Assembly (NCBI GenBank): GCA_003254885.1
Contig: QANT01000267.1
Span: forward strand, 1 to 36,146
DNA: 36,146 nt
Direction of reading: 5' to 3'
DNA from: Purshia tridentata
Taxonomy: Eukaryota; Streptophyta; Magnoliopsida; Rosales; Rosaceae
Shown here piece after piece: positions 11,900 through 24,579 of the stretch. The notes under the pieces are model-generated. The model worked only from the letters and a program-made list of their open reading frames with translations, was not told the origin of the DNA and made no database searches. The translations under genes were made by a program, and so were the position numbers. Each line of letters opens with the position of its first letter. The first letter of the stretch is position 1.

Positions 11900-13368
11900 A
11901 TTCAAAAGGGTGTTATCAAAAGAGAGAGAGAGTGGGAAGTGGGAACAGACTGAGCTTGGCTCTTTGTGTTTTGTGTAGCTCTGGTGGCTGTCAAAGATAA
12001 GCAACCAGCTCATCTTTTCATGGGTGGTCTTTTTCTGGGTTTTGTTGGGTGGTCTCTGTGCTTTGTGGGGTTTCTCTAAGGACATATCGTGCTCTCTCAT
12101 GTTCATGCAGTGTCACTGAACATTGTGTTTGTTTGTTTGTGCCACTGATTTTGATTCCTGGTACTTTAACAAAGTGATTTCAAGAGGAGAGAACGACTTC
12201 CACTGCCACCATTCAATTTTTAAGGTGGGTTCTTCACACTCCCTCTTATTAGCTTGGATTTCTGTTTTGCTTATTGCTTCATCACCTTCATGCAATCATT
12301 TAGTTTCTGAGCTTTTTGCTCAATTTGGTTGAGGCTGCTCTGCTTAGCTTAATTTGAGGTGGGTTTTCTGTTCTTTCTTGTTTTGGATTTCACCCAGCTA
12401 ATTTTCATCTTGGGTTATGCTGGATTTCTTGCTTTTATTGTAAATATGGCTCAAGAGTTTGTATTTGGTTTGCGTTTCAACATGTGCTTGAGTTGCTTTG
12501 GGTGAAATTTCGTTACTTTATTTGGTAAATGGCATGGGATATTCTCGATCAGCCTCACATTTTGAGTTCATTTCTAATAATCTTTCACTCCCACTTTATG
12601 TTTGAGGCAAACTTGTTGGTATTCGATAATGATGCTCGCTTGTACACCCCAAACTTTGATGCTTTTTGTCTACTTTCTTTGTGGTTAATTCAACTAAGAC
12701 CAAGAAATGTTTTGTTTTGTATTGCAGTTATTCTGGTTTCAAAGAGAGGAGAGGAACAGAAAAAGGAACATTTAGTAAGGGAATTTGTGGGCCAAAAAGG
12801 GTCTTGGCGGTGTTTTACTGTGGGGAAAACAAAACAAAGAACTGATGAGAAGGCAAATATCTAGAATTACAAGGATAAACAAATAGGGGAAGGGCGGTGG
12901 TGTCAGTTTTAAGCAAGTGGGGGTTTATCTGGCTATGAGAATTATATATGTTTGGGGTGGTCCGTTGGTGATGTCTTATGTCTCCTGAGCTGGCCCTGTT
13001 TCTCCGGAGTCCTTGGGTTGTGTAACCAATACAGGAAGCAACCCTCCCTTTTGGTCTCTTTTCATTTAAGTGAACAATTGGTTAAAAATCACTATATTCC
13101 ATTTACTCTCACTTTCTTTAGCCTTGGTTTGTGGAAAAGATTCGGTCTAACTAGGAAAAATACCAAAGTTTCCTAAGATCTATTCTTCTTTTACCTTAAA
13201 CATCCAGGGTATTCAGCTGTTCAATCCCCACTTTTTGCGTTTCCCTTTAAATTTTTTGCGGGGAATTTTGATTTCGACTCGGCAGTAGTGGTCAAGCATT
13301 TGCAGGCTTAGTGGATATCAGGAATTGCAAAGAGGAAAACAAGGAAAAAGATCTCTTCTTTGCCAAAG
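11900..13368 (+). promoter_or_regulatory. Probable promoter and intron-containing 5' leader of the NPY gene
   Basis: The stretch is less AT-rich and more pyrimidine-rich than its surroundings. It contains plausible leader splice sites: AAG|GTGGGT at 12225, TTGCAG ending at 12727 and TTTGCAG ending at 13305, just before the NPY start codon. Open frames here (for example 12529-12864) cross these sites and show no protein signature, so they are not called. The number and order of leader exons are inferred and cannot be fixed without transcript data. Confidence 0.4.
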
Positions 13369-16300
13369 ATGAAGTTCATGAAACTTGGATCCAAGCCTGA
13401 TTTCTTTCAGACTGATGGGGACAATATTAGGTGAGTATGAGATCTTCTTATTGTAGGCGGATGATTTACTTTGTTTTAGCTTTTTCTGAAAAATAATTTG
13501 TGGGTGTGCTATTATTAACCCAGTTTTTGGAATATTTATCCCTCTTCATTTTTTTTCCCTTTGAGGTGTTTTATGTGCCATTGTCTTGGAGATATGTACC
13601 TAGGTACTTTTTTGAAAAGTCAGATGTAAATTATATATGCTTTAGTGGAGGCACCAGGATAACGGTAGAACATTGATTTATACGGTTCCAAATTTCTTGA
13701 GGAATTCTGATTTGACTTCCACATGGCCATGGCACTTTAGTGTTATCTTAAGTTCAACCATCCCGTTTTGTTGAGCTTAATGGTTTGAGGATGGAATATA
13801 TTTGAGTTTGCTATCAATTTTACTAATTATGTACAACTGTCTGTGAATGAATTTTAAACATAAAAGTCAATTATGAAATGAAAATACTTTGTAGCTTGTA
13901 TGTATGTATGCGTATATATTTATGTCTGTATGTGTGTATGTATACATTGTGTATGCTCCATCTGCACTGGCTTTCCTTATTGGGTGCCATTCCACAGTCA
14001 TAACTCATTTGGTAAAATCGTATTGTCCATGAAAGTTTGACTTTTCACTGTTAATGGTTCATCAATCTTTTGCCTTCTAAAGTAAATTTGCAAAATTATG
14101 ATTAATCTAAAAGATTATGAGCGGGGAGAGTGTTAAAAACTTAAAGAAAATTTTCATGATTTCGGTATGATCTTTCTGCTTTCCATAACTAATGTAATTT
14201 CTCATGTTATGTGTCTGCTCAGATTTCTCCCATTGTTAAGTACATATTTTTTGTCAATTTTATGGTTGACATGTGAAAATTTGTGCATCCAGGTACGTGG
14301 CAACTGAGTTGGCAACTGACGTGGTTGTTAACATTGGAGATGTGAAGTTTTATTTGCACAAGGTATGAAACCTGTTTGATTAAACAAGATCCTATATTTT
14401 GGTCAGTAGCTTGTTATTTTCAGACATTATGGATTTACGGGTACACAATAATGTACTTCTCTGAACTCAAAAGTTCATAACCCAGCCAGGCTAGAGGGTC
14501 AAATTGTTCCAATTTCAGAATTTGTTGACTAGGGATCCACTACACATTGTTTTCTCTCAAATAGTATTCCAATGCAACCATGATTTTGATTCTATTTTAC
14601 CAAATTGTCATTATTGCTATGGGTCATTTGCTTCACCCTAATTAAGGCTGGGGCCAAACCCATTGCAATGCCATCTGTTGATGGCCAAAACTACTTAACA
14701 AGCCAAATTTGCATTGGATTTAGACACTGGGTGATGAGATTTTGGGATACCAACAATTTCTTAGTTGGATTGAAGAGCTCTTTAATAAAATACTTATTTG
14801 TCCATTCTAATATAATGTGATGTTTCTGTAGTTTCCTCTTTTGTCCAAGAGTGCACGCCTGCAGAAACTGGTTGCAACTCCAAATGATGAAAACAGTGAT
14901 GAAATCCACATTCATGATATTCCTGGTGGACCTGCTGCTTTTGAAATATGTGCAAAGTTCTGTTATGGTATGACAGTCACTCTCAACGCTTACAATGTGG
15001 TTGCAACTCGATGTGCAGCAGAGTACCTTGAGATGTATGAAATTGTTGAGAAAGGAAACCTTATCTACAAGGTTGAAGTCTTCCTAAACTCAAGCATCTT
15101 CCGGAGCTGGAAAGACTCAATTATTGTTCTTCAGACTACACGGTCTCTTCTTCCATGGTCTGAGGAACTTAAGGTGGTCAGCCACTGCCTTGACTCCATA
15201 GCATCCAAAGCTTCCATTGATACTTACAAGGTGGAATGGTCATATACGTACAACCACAAGAAGCTACCATCTGAGAATGGGAATGATCAACACTGGAATG
15301 GTGTGGGAAAACAACAGATGGTTCCAAAAGACTGGTGGGTAGAGGATCTCTGCGGGCTTCAACTTGATTTATACAAGCGGGTGATTATATTAATTAAGAC
15401 AAAAGGAAAAATCTCTGGTGATGTAATAGGGGAAGCCTTGAATGCATATACTGTCAGAAGGTTACCAGGTTTTAGCAAAGGTATGATCCAGGGCAATGAT
15501 GTCATAAAGAATAGATCATTAGTGGAGACTGTCATCCACCTACTTCCCGCAGGCAATGTCCCTTGCAGTTTCTTACTTAAGTTGTTAAAAGCAGCAATTT
15601 TGTTAGAGTGTGGAGAAATGGAAATGTGTGAATTGATGAGCAGAATTGGCCAGCAGCTAGAGGAGGCTACAGTTGCTGATCTTTTAATTCGAGCCCCAGC
15701 TGAGGAAGCAATGATATATGAAGTTGATATAGTGCAAAGGCTAATTGAAGAGTTTGTGGCACATGATCAGAGTGCTCAGACTGATCCTTCAATGGAAAAT
15801 GAATTCCAGGAGATTAGGAGTCCCAGGATTCTATCAGATACTTCCAAGGTGAAAGTTGCAAAGCTAGTTGATGGCTACCTTACCGAAATTGCACGTGATC
15901 CCAACTTACCCATGTCAAAGTTTATCAGTCTTGCTGAAATGGTATCAAGCTCCTCAAGACCATCTCATGATGGAATTTACCGTGCCATTGACATGTATCT
16001 AAAGGTTTGTTTGTGACACTTTTGCTTAAGCTCTCACTCTTGGAACGATACCTCACTTTTGAAATCATTGTTCACCATGAAAATCACAAAAAATTATCCT
16101 CATTTTTCTCGACTTAAATCTGTGTAATTGCAAGTTTTAGTCCCAACTGAGCGACTTACATACAAGAAATAGCAGGGAACTTTTTGAACAAAATTGTGTA
16201 ACTGATACATTGTATGTTGGCGCAGGAACACACAGGGATCAGCAAGAGTGAGAGGAAGAGAATATGCAAATTAATGGACTGCAGGAAGTTGTCACCAGAT

Positions 16301-16813
16301 GCGGGCATGCATGCCGTCCAAAATGAGCGGCTGCCCTTAAGAGTTGTTGTGCAGGTCCTTTTCTTTGAACAGGTTAGGGCTACAACATCATCCGGTGGAA
16401 ACAGTACACCTGATGTACATAGGTCCATCAGGGCCATACTCCCTGGTGGATCTCGTGGGAGCTCAAGGTCCACTACAACCAACACAGAAGAGGACTGGGA
16501 TGCTGTACCAACAGCAGAGGAAATCAAAGCTTTAAAGGGGGAGCTTTCTACTCTACGGTTAGGTGATGGGAATGGTGGAGTTGGGGTTGACAGAAACGGG
16601 AATCTTGGTGCTAAAAATAATACTGAAAACATTGCTGCCAGTAAAATGAAAGGTTTGCTCATGTCAAAAAAGATATTTTCTAAGCTCTGGTCAAGCAAAG
16701 AAAGGAATGGTGAAATTAGCAGTTCTAATACATCAGAGAGCCCTGGTTCTACTATCAATGCAGAAGAAACAAAATCCAGCCATTCAAGGAGTAGGAGGAA
16801 TTCAGTATCTTAG
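13369..16813 (+). CDS. NPY: BTB/POZ-NPH3 protein, NPY family
   Basis: Four coding exons: 13369-13430, 14293-14362, 14832-16004 and 16226-16813, with GT-AG introns and an unbroken frame; 630 aa. The start [11 protein letters not shown] is the usual N-terminus of NPY proteins. The BTB domain spans about 28-100 ([26 protein letters not shown] region). The NPH3 domain begins at WWVEDL (W212) and runs to about 475, with the conserved [10 protein letters not shown] segment (Y393) and [16 protein letters not shown] in exon 4. The C-terminal 150 residues are Ser/Thr-rich and probably disordered, ending RRNSVS. NPY proteins act with AGC kinases at the plasma membrane to control PIN polarity, organ initiation and gravitropism; BTB-NPH3 proteins can also be CUL3 adaptors. 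The family is clear; which paralogue (NPY2- or NPY4-like) is not resolved. All core motifs are present and no break is seen. Intron 1 carries a TATG/TG microsatellite near 13900-13950. Confidence 0.93.
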
Positions 16814-17859
16814 TTACAGGCATGTTCAGTAGATTCAAAGCATACATTGTTGACTAGTAAAATCCACTCGCTTATTTGACATCAGGAGATTAGAATCAAC
16901 TGACATCTTTGAGCTGATTTTCCACTGGGATTTGGAGCAAAAGAGGTCATATTGTTAGAGAACAAAAGAGCCCGGAAATTTCAGTTCTTGTAAGAAGTGT
17001 TCATTATCACAATTTGTTCCCAAAATATGTAGCTGCTGGCATTTCAGTTCTAATATGGATCTGATAGTTGACACAGTTTTGCTGTACCTTGATCGAAAAA
17101 GAAATATAAAAGTTTCTTGTTGTAGTTGCTCACCATCCTTGGGACTTTTTTTTGCTGTAGTGCGAATTAGCAAATATCAGATGCCTTTTGAGACATATTT
17201 GCATGTTGTGCATGATGGAGAAACTATTTGTACCACATTTTTGGTACACCTAGCATTACTCTTACATGTTATGTTACACACATTACGCTTAACATGGAAC
17301 GTGGACCATGGCTGGGATGTTGGTTTAGGCTCAAATACCACCTCTGGCAAAAAGGGCAACTTGTAGATTTTTTGTTTCTTTAGATGCAAAAAAATGTGCC
17401 AATCAAATCTTGAAGTGCATTTTGAAGCAATCATTATGGTAGGGTTCATTTTGAAGCACCCATTACAAAAACGATTAAACACCAATGGATTTGGAAATTT
17501 CTACCTAAATGGGTTATACTCATGCCAAACTATGAGTGCTGTAAAAGCCTATTTTGACAATGCATCGCGTTGTGCATGGTGTGTATGGCCCAAGTGCGAA
17601 GATTAAGTGCCATTTCTAAAGCCCCATTCCCATTTCCATCAATTTGATCATCATCTTCCCTATAGTTTTTTATGGGATTCCAAAGAGACAAAGCAACAAT
17701 CCATTGAACAAAGTGGAACACCTCAAAAGAAAGATGCTCTCTAACAGTCCCTTCTTTGATATATCATTCTGTATATATTTATTACACTCACCATCACACA
17801 CCACCTAACAATATAAACAACAAAAACCTATGTCTTAAAAAGGAAGTGCTAATAATCAA
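16814..17859. other. NPY 3' UTR and downstream intergenic DNA
   Basis: AT-rich sequence after the NPY stop. Several short open frames overlap on both strands (for example 17055-17366) but lack domains or splice structure. Nothing else was recognised. Confidence 0.5.
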
Positions 17860-17997
17860 TTACTTTAGCCGTTTGGCCATTGACTTGCCAAAGAAGACCA
17901 CCACCAAGATAAGGATACAAATACAATATGCCGACCACATTTGGCCATAAACTTTAATCCCCACTGTTAATTTCTTTGGCACCGTCTTCACACCCAT
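17860..17997 (-). CDS. Candidate small single-pass membrane peptide (45 aa)
   Basis: ATG at 17997-17995 and TAA at 17862-17860 on the minus strand. The peptide starts MGVKTVPKKLTVGIKVYGQ, has one hydrophobic segment (about residues 22-37, SAYCICILILVVVFF) and ends in a basic tail (KSMAKRLK). Both flanks of the hydrophobic segment are basic. The frame stays open for about 26 codons upstream of the ATG, so the ORF could be longer or be a downstream exon. The G after the ATG is favourable, but the -3 base is C. No family was recognised. An ORF of this size can occur by chance, so it is listed as a candidate only. Confidence 0.3.
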   Translation of the reverse strand: MGVKTVPKKLTVGIKVYGQMWSAYCICILILVVVFFGKSMAKRLK

Positions 17998-20900
17998 AAG
18001 AACCCCACCAAAATAACAAAATTTTGGGGTCAACCCAAGAATGACATTGACAAAAGCAACTTACCCATTCATTCAATCTCTTTCCTAGCCTTTTCTATAG
18101 GCAGCTTAGTAGCTGCCTTTTGCTTTGGAGAACATGAACATCTTTTTCTCTATGCAACTAAAAAGACTGGACTTGGACAGCGAGCTTCCACACCTAGCTA
18201 GATATCTTAAGTTATTCTTACCATTAAGTTTGGTTTTAAATGTATCATTGAAAATTGGAAAACAACCCCTAGTTGATCAGTAATTACCTAACATTTTCAC
18301 TCCAACTTACCTAATTCAAAGTCAGTTCCCATGTTAATCCTAAAATAATCACTAAGATGATCCACACAAACTATGTATTTAATTTAATACATACGTTCTG
18401 TCATGTTTGACAATTTGCAAATCTAAGTTTTATCACTAAGATGATCCACACAAAAAAAAGCCCGATATAACAAAAATACTTATGTACGATTCGTTAGCTG
18501 CAAAATAGCCGTACTTAAACTTTTGGGTTGGTTTTTGGTCCAAAAAAAAAAAATCTTTTGGATTGGTTATTCATTTTCTATTTATTTCACATTATATGGG
18601 AACTTGGCTTTGATTAGTTTTTTAGCCTTACCTTAAGCTCAATTTTTGTTGTGTCTTTACACATTTGAGACCCACTAATCATTCAAACAAGTTCATTAAC
18701 TTTTGATCTTATATTTGTAGCAAGAGGGTTAGTTAGCTATTTATTATATTTGCATCCTCGGTATATTTTTGACCTTTTTGTTTATCTATATATGGATGTG
18801 GACAACAACTTCACTGATCATCTTGAAACGTGATTGGGAGTGTTAAAATGGAATCCTTTATAGATAGATATAATCCATTATAATTAATTACTAGTTTACT
18901 ACCGAATGATTTAACATTTTGGTTGGAGAGTTGGTCTGTTTTCACTTTTCACATTTAATTATTTAATGTCTGGTTCAACTAGATCGAAACGTTCCCAGGA
19001 TTTAAAGGATACTCTGAACTTTTTGAAGTCCAAGTTCAATGTATCAACAAGATTATGTAACAGTGACTTCACTTTGGGTTTACTACTCTTGAATGACTCA
19101 TCTGCGTCGTCTTTACAATCGTTTTTTGCATAAGTTAGTAAGAAGAAATGCAAATTAAAGTAAATTTATGTTCAGAATTCGACCCATATTAGGGTTTTGT
19201 TCACTAAGTTTAAATAAGATGCATGGGCATATCATAGCATGAAATTAAGAAGTTAACATCAAGGTGGTTGACTCTTTTTTTGGTAGAGTCAAGATGGTTG
19301 ACTTTAATACAAGGTCTATGCAATGATTGAGTAATAATAAATGTTAACGTCAATCATGTGGTTCACGTGTATACGTACGTAAATATACGTTAACGGTTGA
19401 TTTATATAAGTGAGTAAACCATGCATTAATAAATAAATAAGAATTACTCACACGTGACGTGATCGCGATTGACATAAGCAAAACTATTAAGTATTAAAGT
19501 CTTCTTTATTTGTACGTTATATACATTTCCTGATCATTCCAAATAAATATAAGAGTGAGATGGAAAAAGGTACGTAGGTTTAACAAGATCTACTTATAAG
19601 TATGCTCATTTATAAGTTAGTGACAAAATTATTACCCTGTGGGTGATAAATTAGCTTGAAATTAATCTTAATATACAGAAATAGTATTTAAAAGGGACAT
19701 GAATCTTCAATTTATTTTTGTGTGTTGATTTTGTGCTTTTAACTAAACTTTTATATAATTGTCTTTTTTATATAAACTTTAAATACGTACCAAACCTTAA
19801 TGAATAACGTGGTGCAATAGTAATAGACCATATATGATTGCCCTCGGGTCATAAAGTTACAAACCATTCTAAAATTGATCAAAATGGTGTCTTTCTTTTT
19901 CCATCTTTTTTCTTTCCTAATAGGCTATGATGTGTTTCCATTTTCGATTCCAGACACAAAATCTGACCAAGCTAAAGGAAGAGCCATATATATATATATA
20001 TATAAATATATACCTATTATATATGGCTATTAGATTAATCAAAAGGCTGCTTTTACAATGTAGCTAGTCTGATTGACATTAATTAATTTTAATTAGTTAA
20101 TTAATTAAGTGAGGGAGTCTTGCCCCCAATTACAAGGTAACTAAGATGCTTGGTTTTATACCGATATACCTCTTGAAGTTTTTACAGCTGGAAGTCACTA
20201 TGAAGTTGTGCAGCAGTAATTAATTAACACATATATTAAAAACTGGATCAGTACGTACGTAGTCACATTTAATTTGTTATTGAAGCATTAAAACTGCAGC
20301 CTCCCCACCTCATGAAACATATGAGCTTTATAGCGCAAACCCCGTGAAACCCACAAGATATCACTCAGCAATTTCAAAGGCCTAAGCTACATACATATAG
20401 CCTTTTGTTTTCTGCAGGTCGTTCATTGCGTGCACAAACCAACCAACCTATTTCTCAATCACCTATTTCATGGATTCTTCACTACCCAACCAGTTTTTCT
20501 GCTTTATCATAATTCCTCTATCCTCTAAAGCACTATACAAAAAATAATACTATTAACTAAGAATCTTTTAATTTGTGTGTGTTAATCTATAATTAGCAAA
20601 GAAACCATAGTTCATTAAATAATGTGATATCATTAAATCTTCAATACAATTTTTACTTTAAGGAAAACAACATGCATGATGTTGATAGTGGACCAACAAC
20701 AATAATATATCGTAATACCCAAAGAGAGTAAATTAAATATGTTAGGCCCAAACTATCTTGTAGCACTTGCTAAGAACACTGGAAGCATGCGTGCCATACT
20801 ATATTAATTGTTATTGAAGATAATACGATTACTTTTCATGCAAAACTTTTTCTCTTTTTGATGATAGAGCGCTAGGAAAAAGGCACGTAATCTCGATCAA

Positions 20901-22036
20901 TCACAACATCTATTTTCTTATTACATTTATTATATATTTATACATATACATAATTTCTATAATGCCACAATCCAAGCATCTGTACCCACCAAGATGTCCC
21001 AAAAGTCCAAATCAGAACCACCACCATAACGAGCAGAAAGCAAAGGCTGCTTAATGCTTATAATGGAGGAAAAGACGAGGAACAAGCTTAAGTAAAAAAA
21101 AACCCATGACATGCATATTATATTTTTATGCATGTACCACTCTCCTCCATGGATATATATAGTTTATCATATATCGCTAGCTCTCATTGTCATCTTTCTA
21201 GTGCAATATGCAAAACCCACATAGCAGCTAAAAGCCAAAATCGTCCATCGGTTTCAGATCATCATCATATGAAAAAGCAAAACAACCAACCCAACCCCAA
21301 AAGAAATAAGAATCCGCAAAGTTGAAGGACTAGTACCTCCCCACATTTGTATATATATGTTTTGTATCTTGTCATAGGATAATATAAATGTGACATTAGT
21401 AGTACACATCCCATAAAAGGCTATACAAAAAGACAACTTTACCCTCCTTATTTGGACACTAGTACGAGTCCATTCCAAGCATTTAATATTCCCACTACCC
21501 TTAATTGGAAAGAATGAAAGATACTAATAAGAACCTAATTAACCAAAAAGTGAATAAGCAAAAGCTCCCCCCCCCCAGCATATAATCAAGGACAAATGAT
21601 ATGGTATGGACCCAAAGAAGATTTGGGAGAAAGAGAAAAATAAAGCCTTAAGCTAAGCTTTTTCTTTTGCATGAACAAATTCAAAGGGGATATTCGAAAT
21701 GACACATGATTTTCTTAATCTCATTAGAGAGCCATTTGGTTTGAAGGAAAGTAGAAAAGCAAAGCCCTAAAGATAAACCAACCCCGCATGAAACTAAGGC
21801 TTTGTTTGGCTACAAGAGGCTCTAAAAAGCCACATTCATTTACAAAAGTCAAGAAGGCAAAAAAAAAAGTTGGGGGGGAATTGCATATTCCCTTTTACAT
21901 CTAATTAAAAGTTAAAACCCATTTTCCTTTCATTCTTACTCTCTTTCTTCTTTTCACACCCCCAACATTGCTTAATCTACCCCGAATAGTAAAAACAGTC
22001 ACAAGGACTCGCAACTAATTTGGATTCTTCACGTAA
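17998..22036. other. Intergenic region between two convergent genes
   Basis: No gene structure is seen on either strand. Contents include an 8-bp hairpin (AGGCAGCT-TAGT-AGCTGCCT) at about 18101-18120, a 23-nt exact direct repeat, (AT)n at about 19986-20004, and a poly-C run near 21567-21576. The last few hundred bases should hold the HLS1 3' UTR. Confidence 0.5.
18348..18454. repeat. 23-nt exact direct repeat, 84 nt apart
   Basis: The sequence beginning ATCACTAAGATGATCCACAC occurs at 18348-18370 and again, unchanged over 23 nt, at 18432-18454. The sequence between is AT-rich. It may be a small slippage duplication or an excision footprint. Confidence 0.75.
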
Positions 22037-23554
22037 TTAGACCTCTCTGGGGTCGACAAAAATGGACGCGCCAGGTGGCGACTTGGTCCAATCACCGACC
22101 GAGCCGTCACTGTAGTCCTCCCCGAGCCGCTTGATGCACCACAGGTCCTCGGCGCACGATAACCTCTTCCAGTGTGGGATTCCTAACTTGAGCGGTTCGC
22201 AACTCGACACCTCCGTGGCCACCACCCCGCACCCGCGCTCTTTAGCCAGGTTGTGCGCATGGCCGCAAAGCGCTTTCAAAAACTTCTCCGCGCGTGGGCC
22301 GGACCCTCCAAGCCCATACATAAAGTGGGCCCCAAAAGGCCTGAACAGCTCGGGCACGGAAGGAAGCCGGAGAAAAGGAAACGCCCAGTCCACGATCCGA
22401 GTCGTTTTGGCTAGCGTGCGTCTCACTCGCGACGCGCCGCGCACCTCAAGCGTGAAAACATCCTTACAGTTCCAGACGCTCAGAACAGCCCATGATTCTG
22501 GCGGGTCGGCTAAAAACCGCTCCGACCCGGGCCAGGTATTGACATTAAACGAGCCACGTGGCACAGCCAGAAAAGTGCCGAGGCTGAGCTTGTTGTTGAG
22601 GACGGAGTCAATGTCGCGGGGGAAGAACTCAGTAGTGGCGAAGCGGCGGCGGTAGAGAGACTCGGCGTCGGAGGGGGAGAGTTTGAGGACGGTGACTCGG
22701 GACGAGACACTGACTCGGTGAGCGAAAACGGGGTTGACGAGGAGGGAGGGAGTACGGAACTTGGAGTAGCCGCATTTGTCGGTGAAGAGCTTGACGGAGG
22801 CCTGGTTGTCGTTGTCGGTTGCTATGTACGAATATTCAGCGCCATTTTCTCTGAACCAGTCCTCCACTCTACGAACTAGTTGCAACCCTATTCCCATCCT
22901 CCTGTGCACACCACCACACCGAATCAAAACTCAAATTCAGAAATTTAATTCAGTGGGGTAACAGACTAACAGTTATGTTTTTTGTTCCGAAAATAAAAAT
23001 GATTAATTAAATAAAAATAGTTTTTTTTCGTTTGAAAAGGTGGAAAATGAAAAGTTCAAAGCTGGGGATTAAAATATGGAAAATACCTGTGACAAGGAGA
23101 GACACGGAGGCCTAAGATGTAAGCGAGTTTGGTATAAACAGGTTTGACAGTGTCGTCGTTTTTTCCATTTCTGGAGAATTTCTTGCCGCATGTAACGGTT
23201 TTGATGCAACCCCTAATCATCCCCACTATCTCTTTCTCTTCTCCCATCTCAGCCACCTACACATACATATTCAAATACATAATACATATCAGCTTTTTTT
23301 CTTTTCCTTCTTTTTGGCGATTCAAAGGTTGATGAAATACATATTAATTCTAATTAATTGTTCTTGTTAATTACCAGCATGAGGAAGGCAGGAGAGTTTC
23401 GGACTCTGCAAATTGGGTCACCTAAGAGGTCGGTGAAGAGGGAAAGCTTGCCGCTGGGACCCACCTCGCAGCTCCTCTCCACCTCTTGGACCTCTGAACA
23501 GTCTTTGTTTGGGTCGAACTCTCTCACCACTATAACTCTCTTATCCTCAACCAT
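22037..23554 (-). CDS. HLS1: HOOKLESS1-type probable N-acetyltransferase
   Basis: Three exons on the minus strand: 23554-23375, 23256-23087 and 22901-22037, with GT-AG introns; 404 aa, close to the 403 aa of Arabidopsis HLS1. Exon 1 holds the family segment CEVGPSGKLSLFTDLLGDP. Exons 2-3 complete the GNAT acetyl-CoA motif: LAYILGLRVSPCHR runs into RRMGIG (residues 117-122), matching R/Q-x-x-G-x-G/A. Then come EYSYIATDNDNQASVKLF and the plant-specific C-terminal half, including TTEFFPRDIDSVLNNKLSLG, LSVWNCKDVF and the end DWTKSPPGASIFVDPREV. HLS1 is needed for the apical hook and for asymmetric auxin response, downstream of ethylene; the acetylation substrate is debated. Exon 3 is clearly GC-richer than its surroundings. 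All motifs are intact. The residue after RR is Met where the Arabidopsis protein, as I recall it, has Gln. Confidence 0.94.
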
Positions 23555-23679
23555 ACTGGCAATACACTCAAGAACCCAGTGTGTTTTCAGCTATGAAGAA
23601 GAGGGTACGTGTGTATATATATATATATAGAGGAGGAGAAGAGGGTTGAATCAAAAAGTCGCAGCTTTTTCAAGGCTGC

Positions 23680-23687
23680 ATATATAA
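23680..23687 (-). promoter_or_regulatory. TATA-box candidate for HLS1
   Basis: The minus strand reads TTATATAT within ACGTTATATATGC, 126 nt upstream of the HLS1 ATG, a sensible distance for a TATA box. A (TA)n run at 23614-23629 is closer to the ATG and is probably leader sequence or an alternative. Confidence 0.35.
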
Positions 23688-24059
23688 CGTGAGGTGTGAG
23701 CAAGAAAAAACTGAGCTAGAGCTTCGAAATTGGAGAAACTAAAACGGAGAAGAGAAGAGAGGGGAAGGCAGAGCTTAACAGCTACAGGTAGCTAGCTGCC
23801 TCATCATATGCTCTCTCATATAGCATCTCAAATCATATATAGGGTAGAGGCTGATGAGGGTCCCTCAAAAAAACTCCCAAACTAAAATAATTAATTAAAC
23901 ATATTAAATTAAAAGACCAAAGGTTGGGATTGGGATGGGACTAAATTGGAAGGGGCTGTTAAGCTTCTTCGTCTCTCTTGTTTAGGTGGTGAGTAGATCA
24001 TCATTGCAGACTTACAAGTGCTCTTATTGCCCCTTAAAATACCTGATTTTTGGGCTTTT

Positions 24060-24080
24060 CTTCTCTCTCTCTCTCTCTGT
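24060..24080. repeat. CT-rich microsatellite upstream of HLS1
   Basis: Run of CT dinucleotides about 0.5 kb upstream of the HLS1 start. Such GA/CT runs are common in plant promoters; no function can be shown from sequence. Confidence 0.7.
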
Positions 24081-24579
24081 CTAGACTCCTATCCTAACCT
24101 TTTATTTTTATTTTTTTTATTTGTTATATATACTCACTTACTCTCCCACAGGCCACCCTTTTTAATTATCTTTTTATCTCTTTTCTCTTCTGTCCTTGTC
24201 TCCATTTAGCTTTTTAATTTCTCTCTCCCTTTCTCCATAACTAGCACTAACAGTAAAGTATAGTACACTAATAGTAGCAGTAATAATAACAATGGGAAAG
24301 AAATAAATCATAACGAAAAATAGGAAAATGGCGGCTATGGCTGCGCGCGCTCTTGTGGGTGTTATTCACTTTAGTTTTAATCATTTATTTCTACCCAAGT
24401 ATGCGTTGCCATCATGACCCCATTTCTAATCATTATCTTTAAAATTTAATCCCTTTTTCTGTATCATCCATTCATCCCCACCATCCATGACCATCCATCA
24501 TCATCATCATGGACATGCGTATGAGTCCATGAGACTAATTGTTTTTTCTCCCTAAAAAAAAATGTGACCGAGATTCCAA

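Noticed and set aside
12529-12864. 111-aa plus-strand open frame upstream of NPY
   Set aside because: It crosses a good splice acceptor (12727) in the probable NPY leader and shows no domain.
16156-16758. 200-aa minus-strand open frame
   Set aside because: It lies opposite NPY exon 4, whose plus-strand product is clearly NPH3-family.
22131-22655. 174-aa plus-strand open frame
   Set aside because: It is antisense to GC-rich HLS1 exon 3 and has no recognisable domain.
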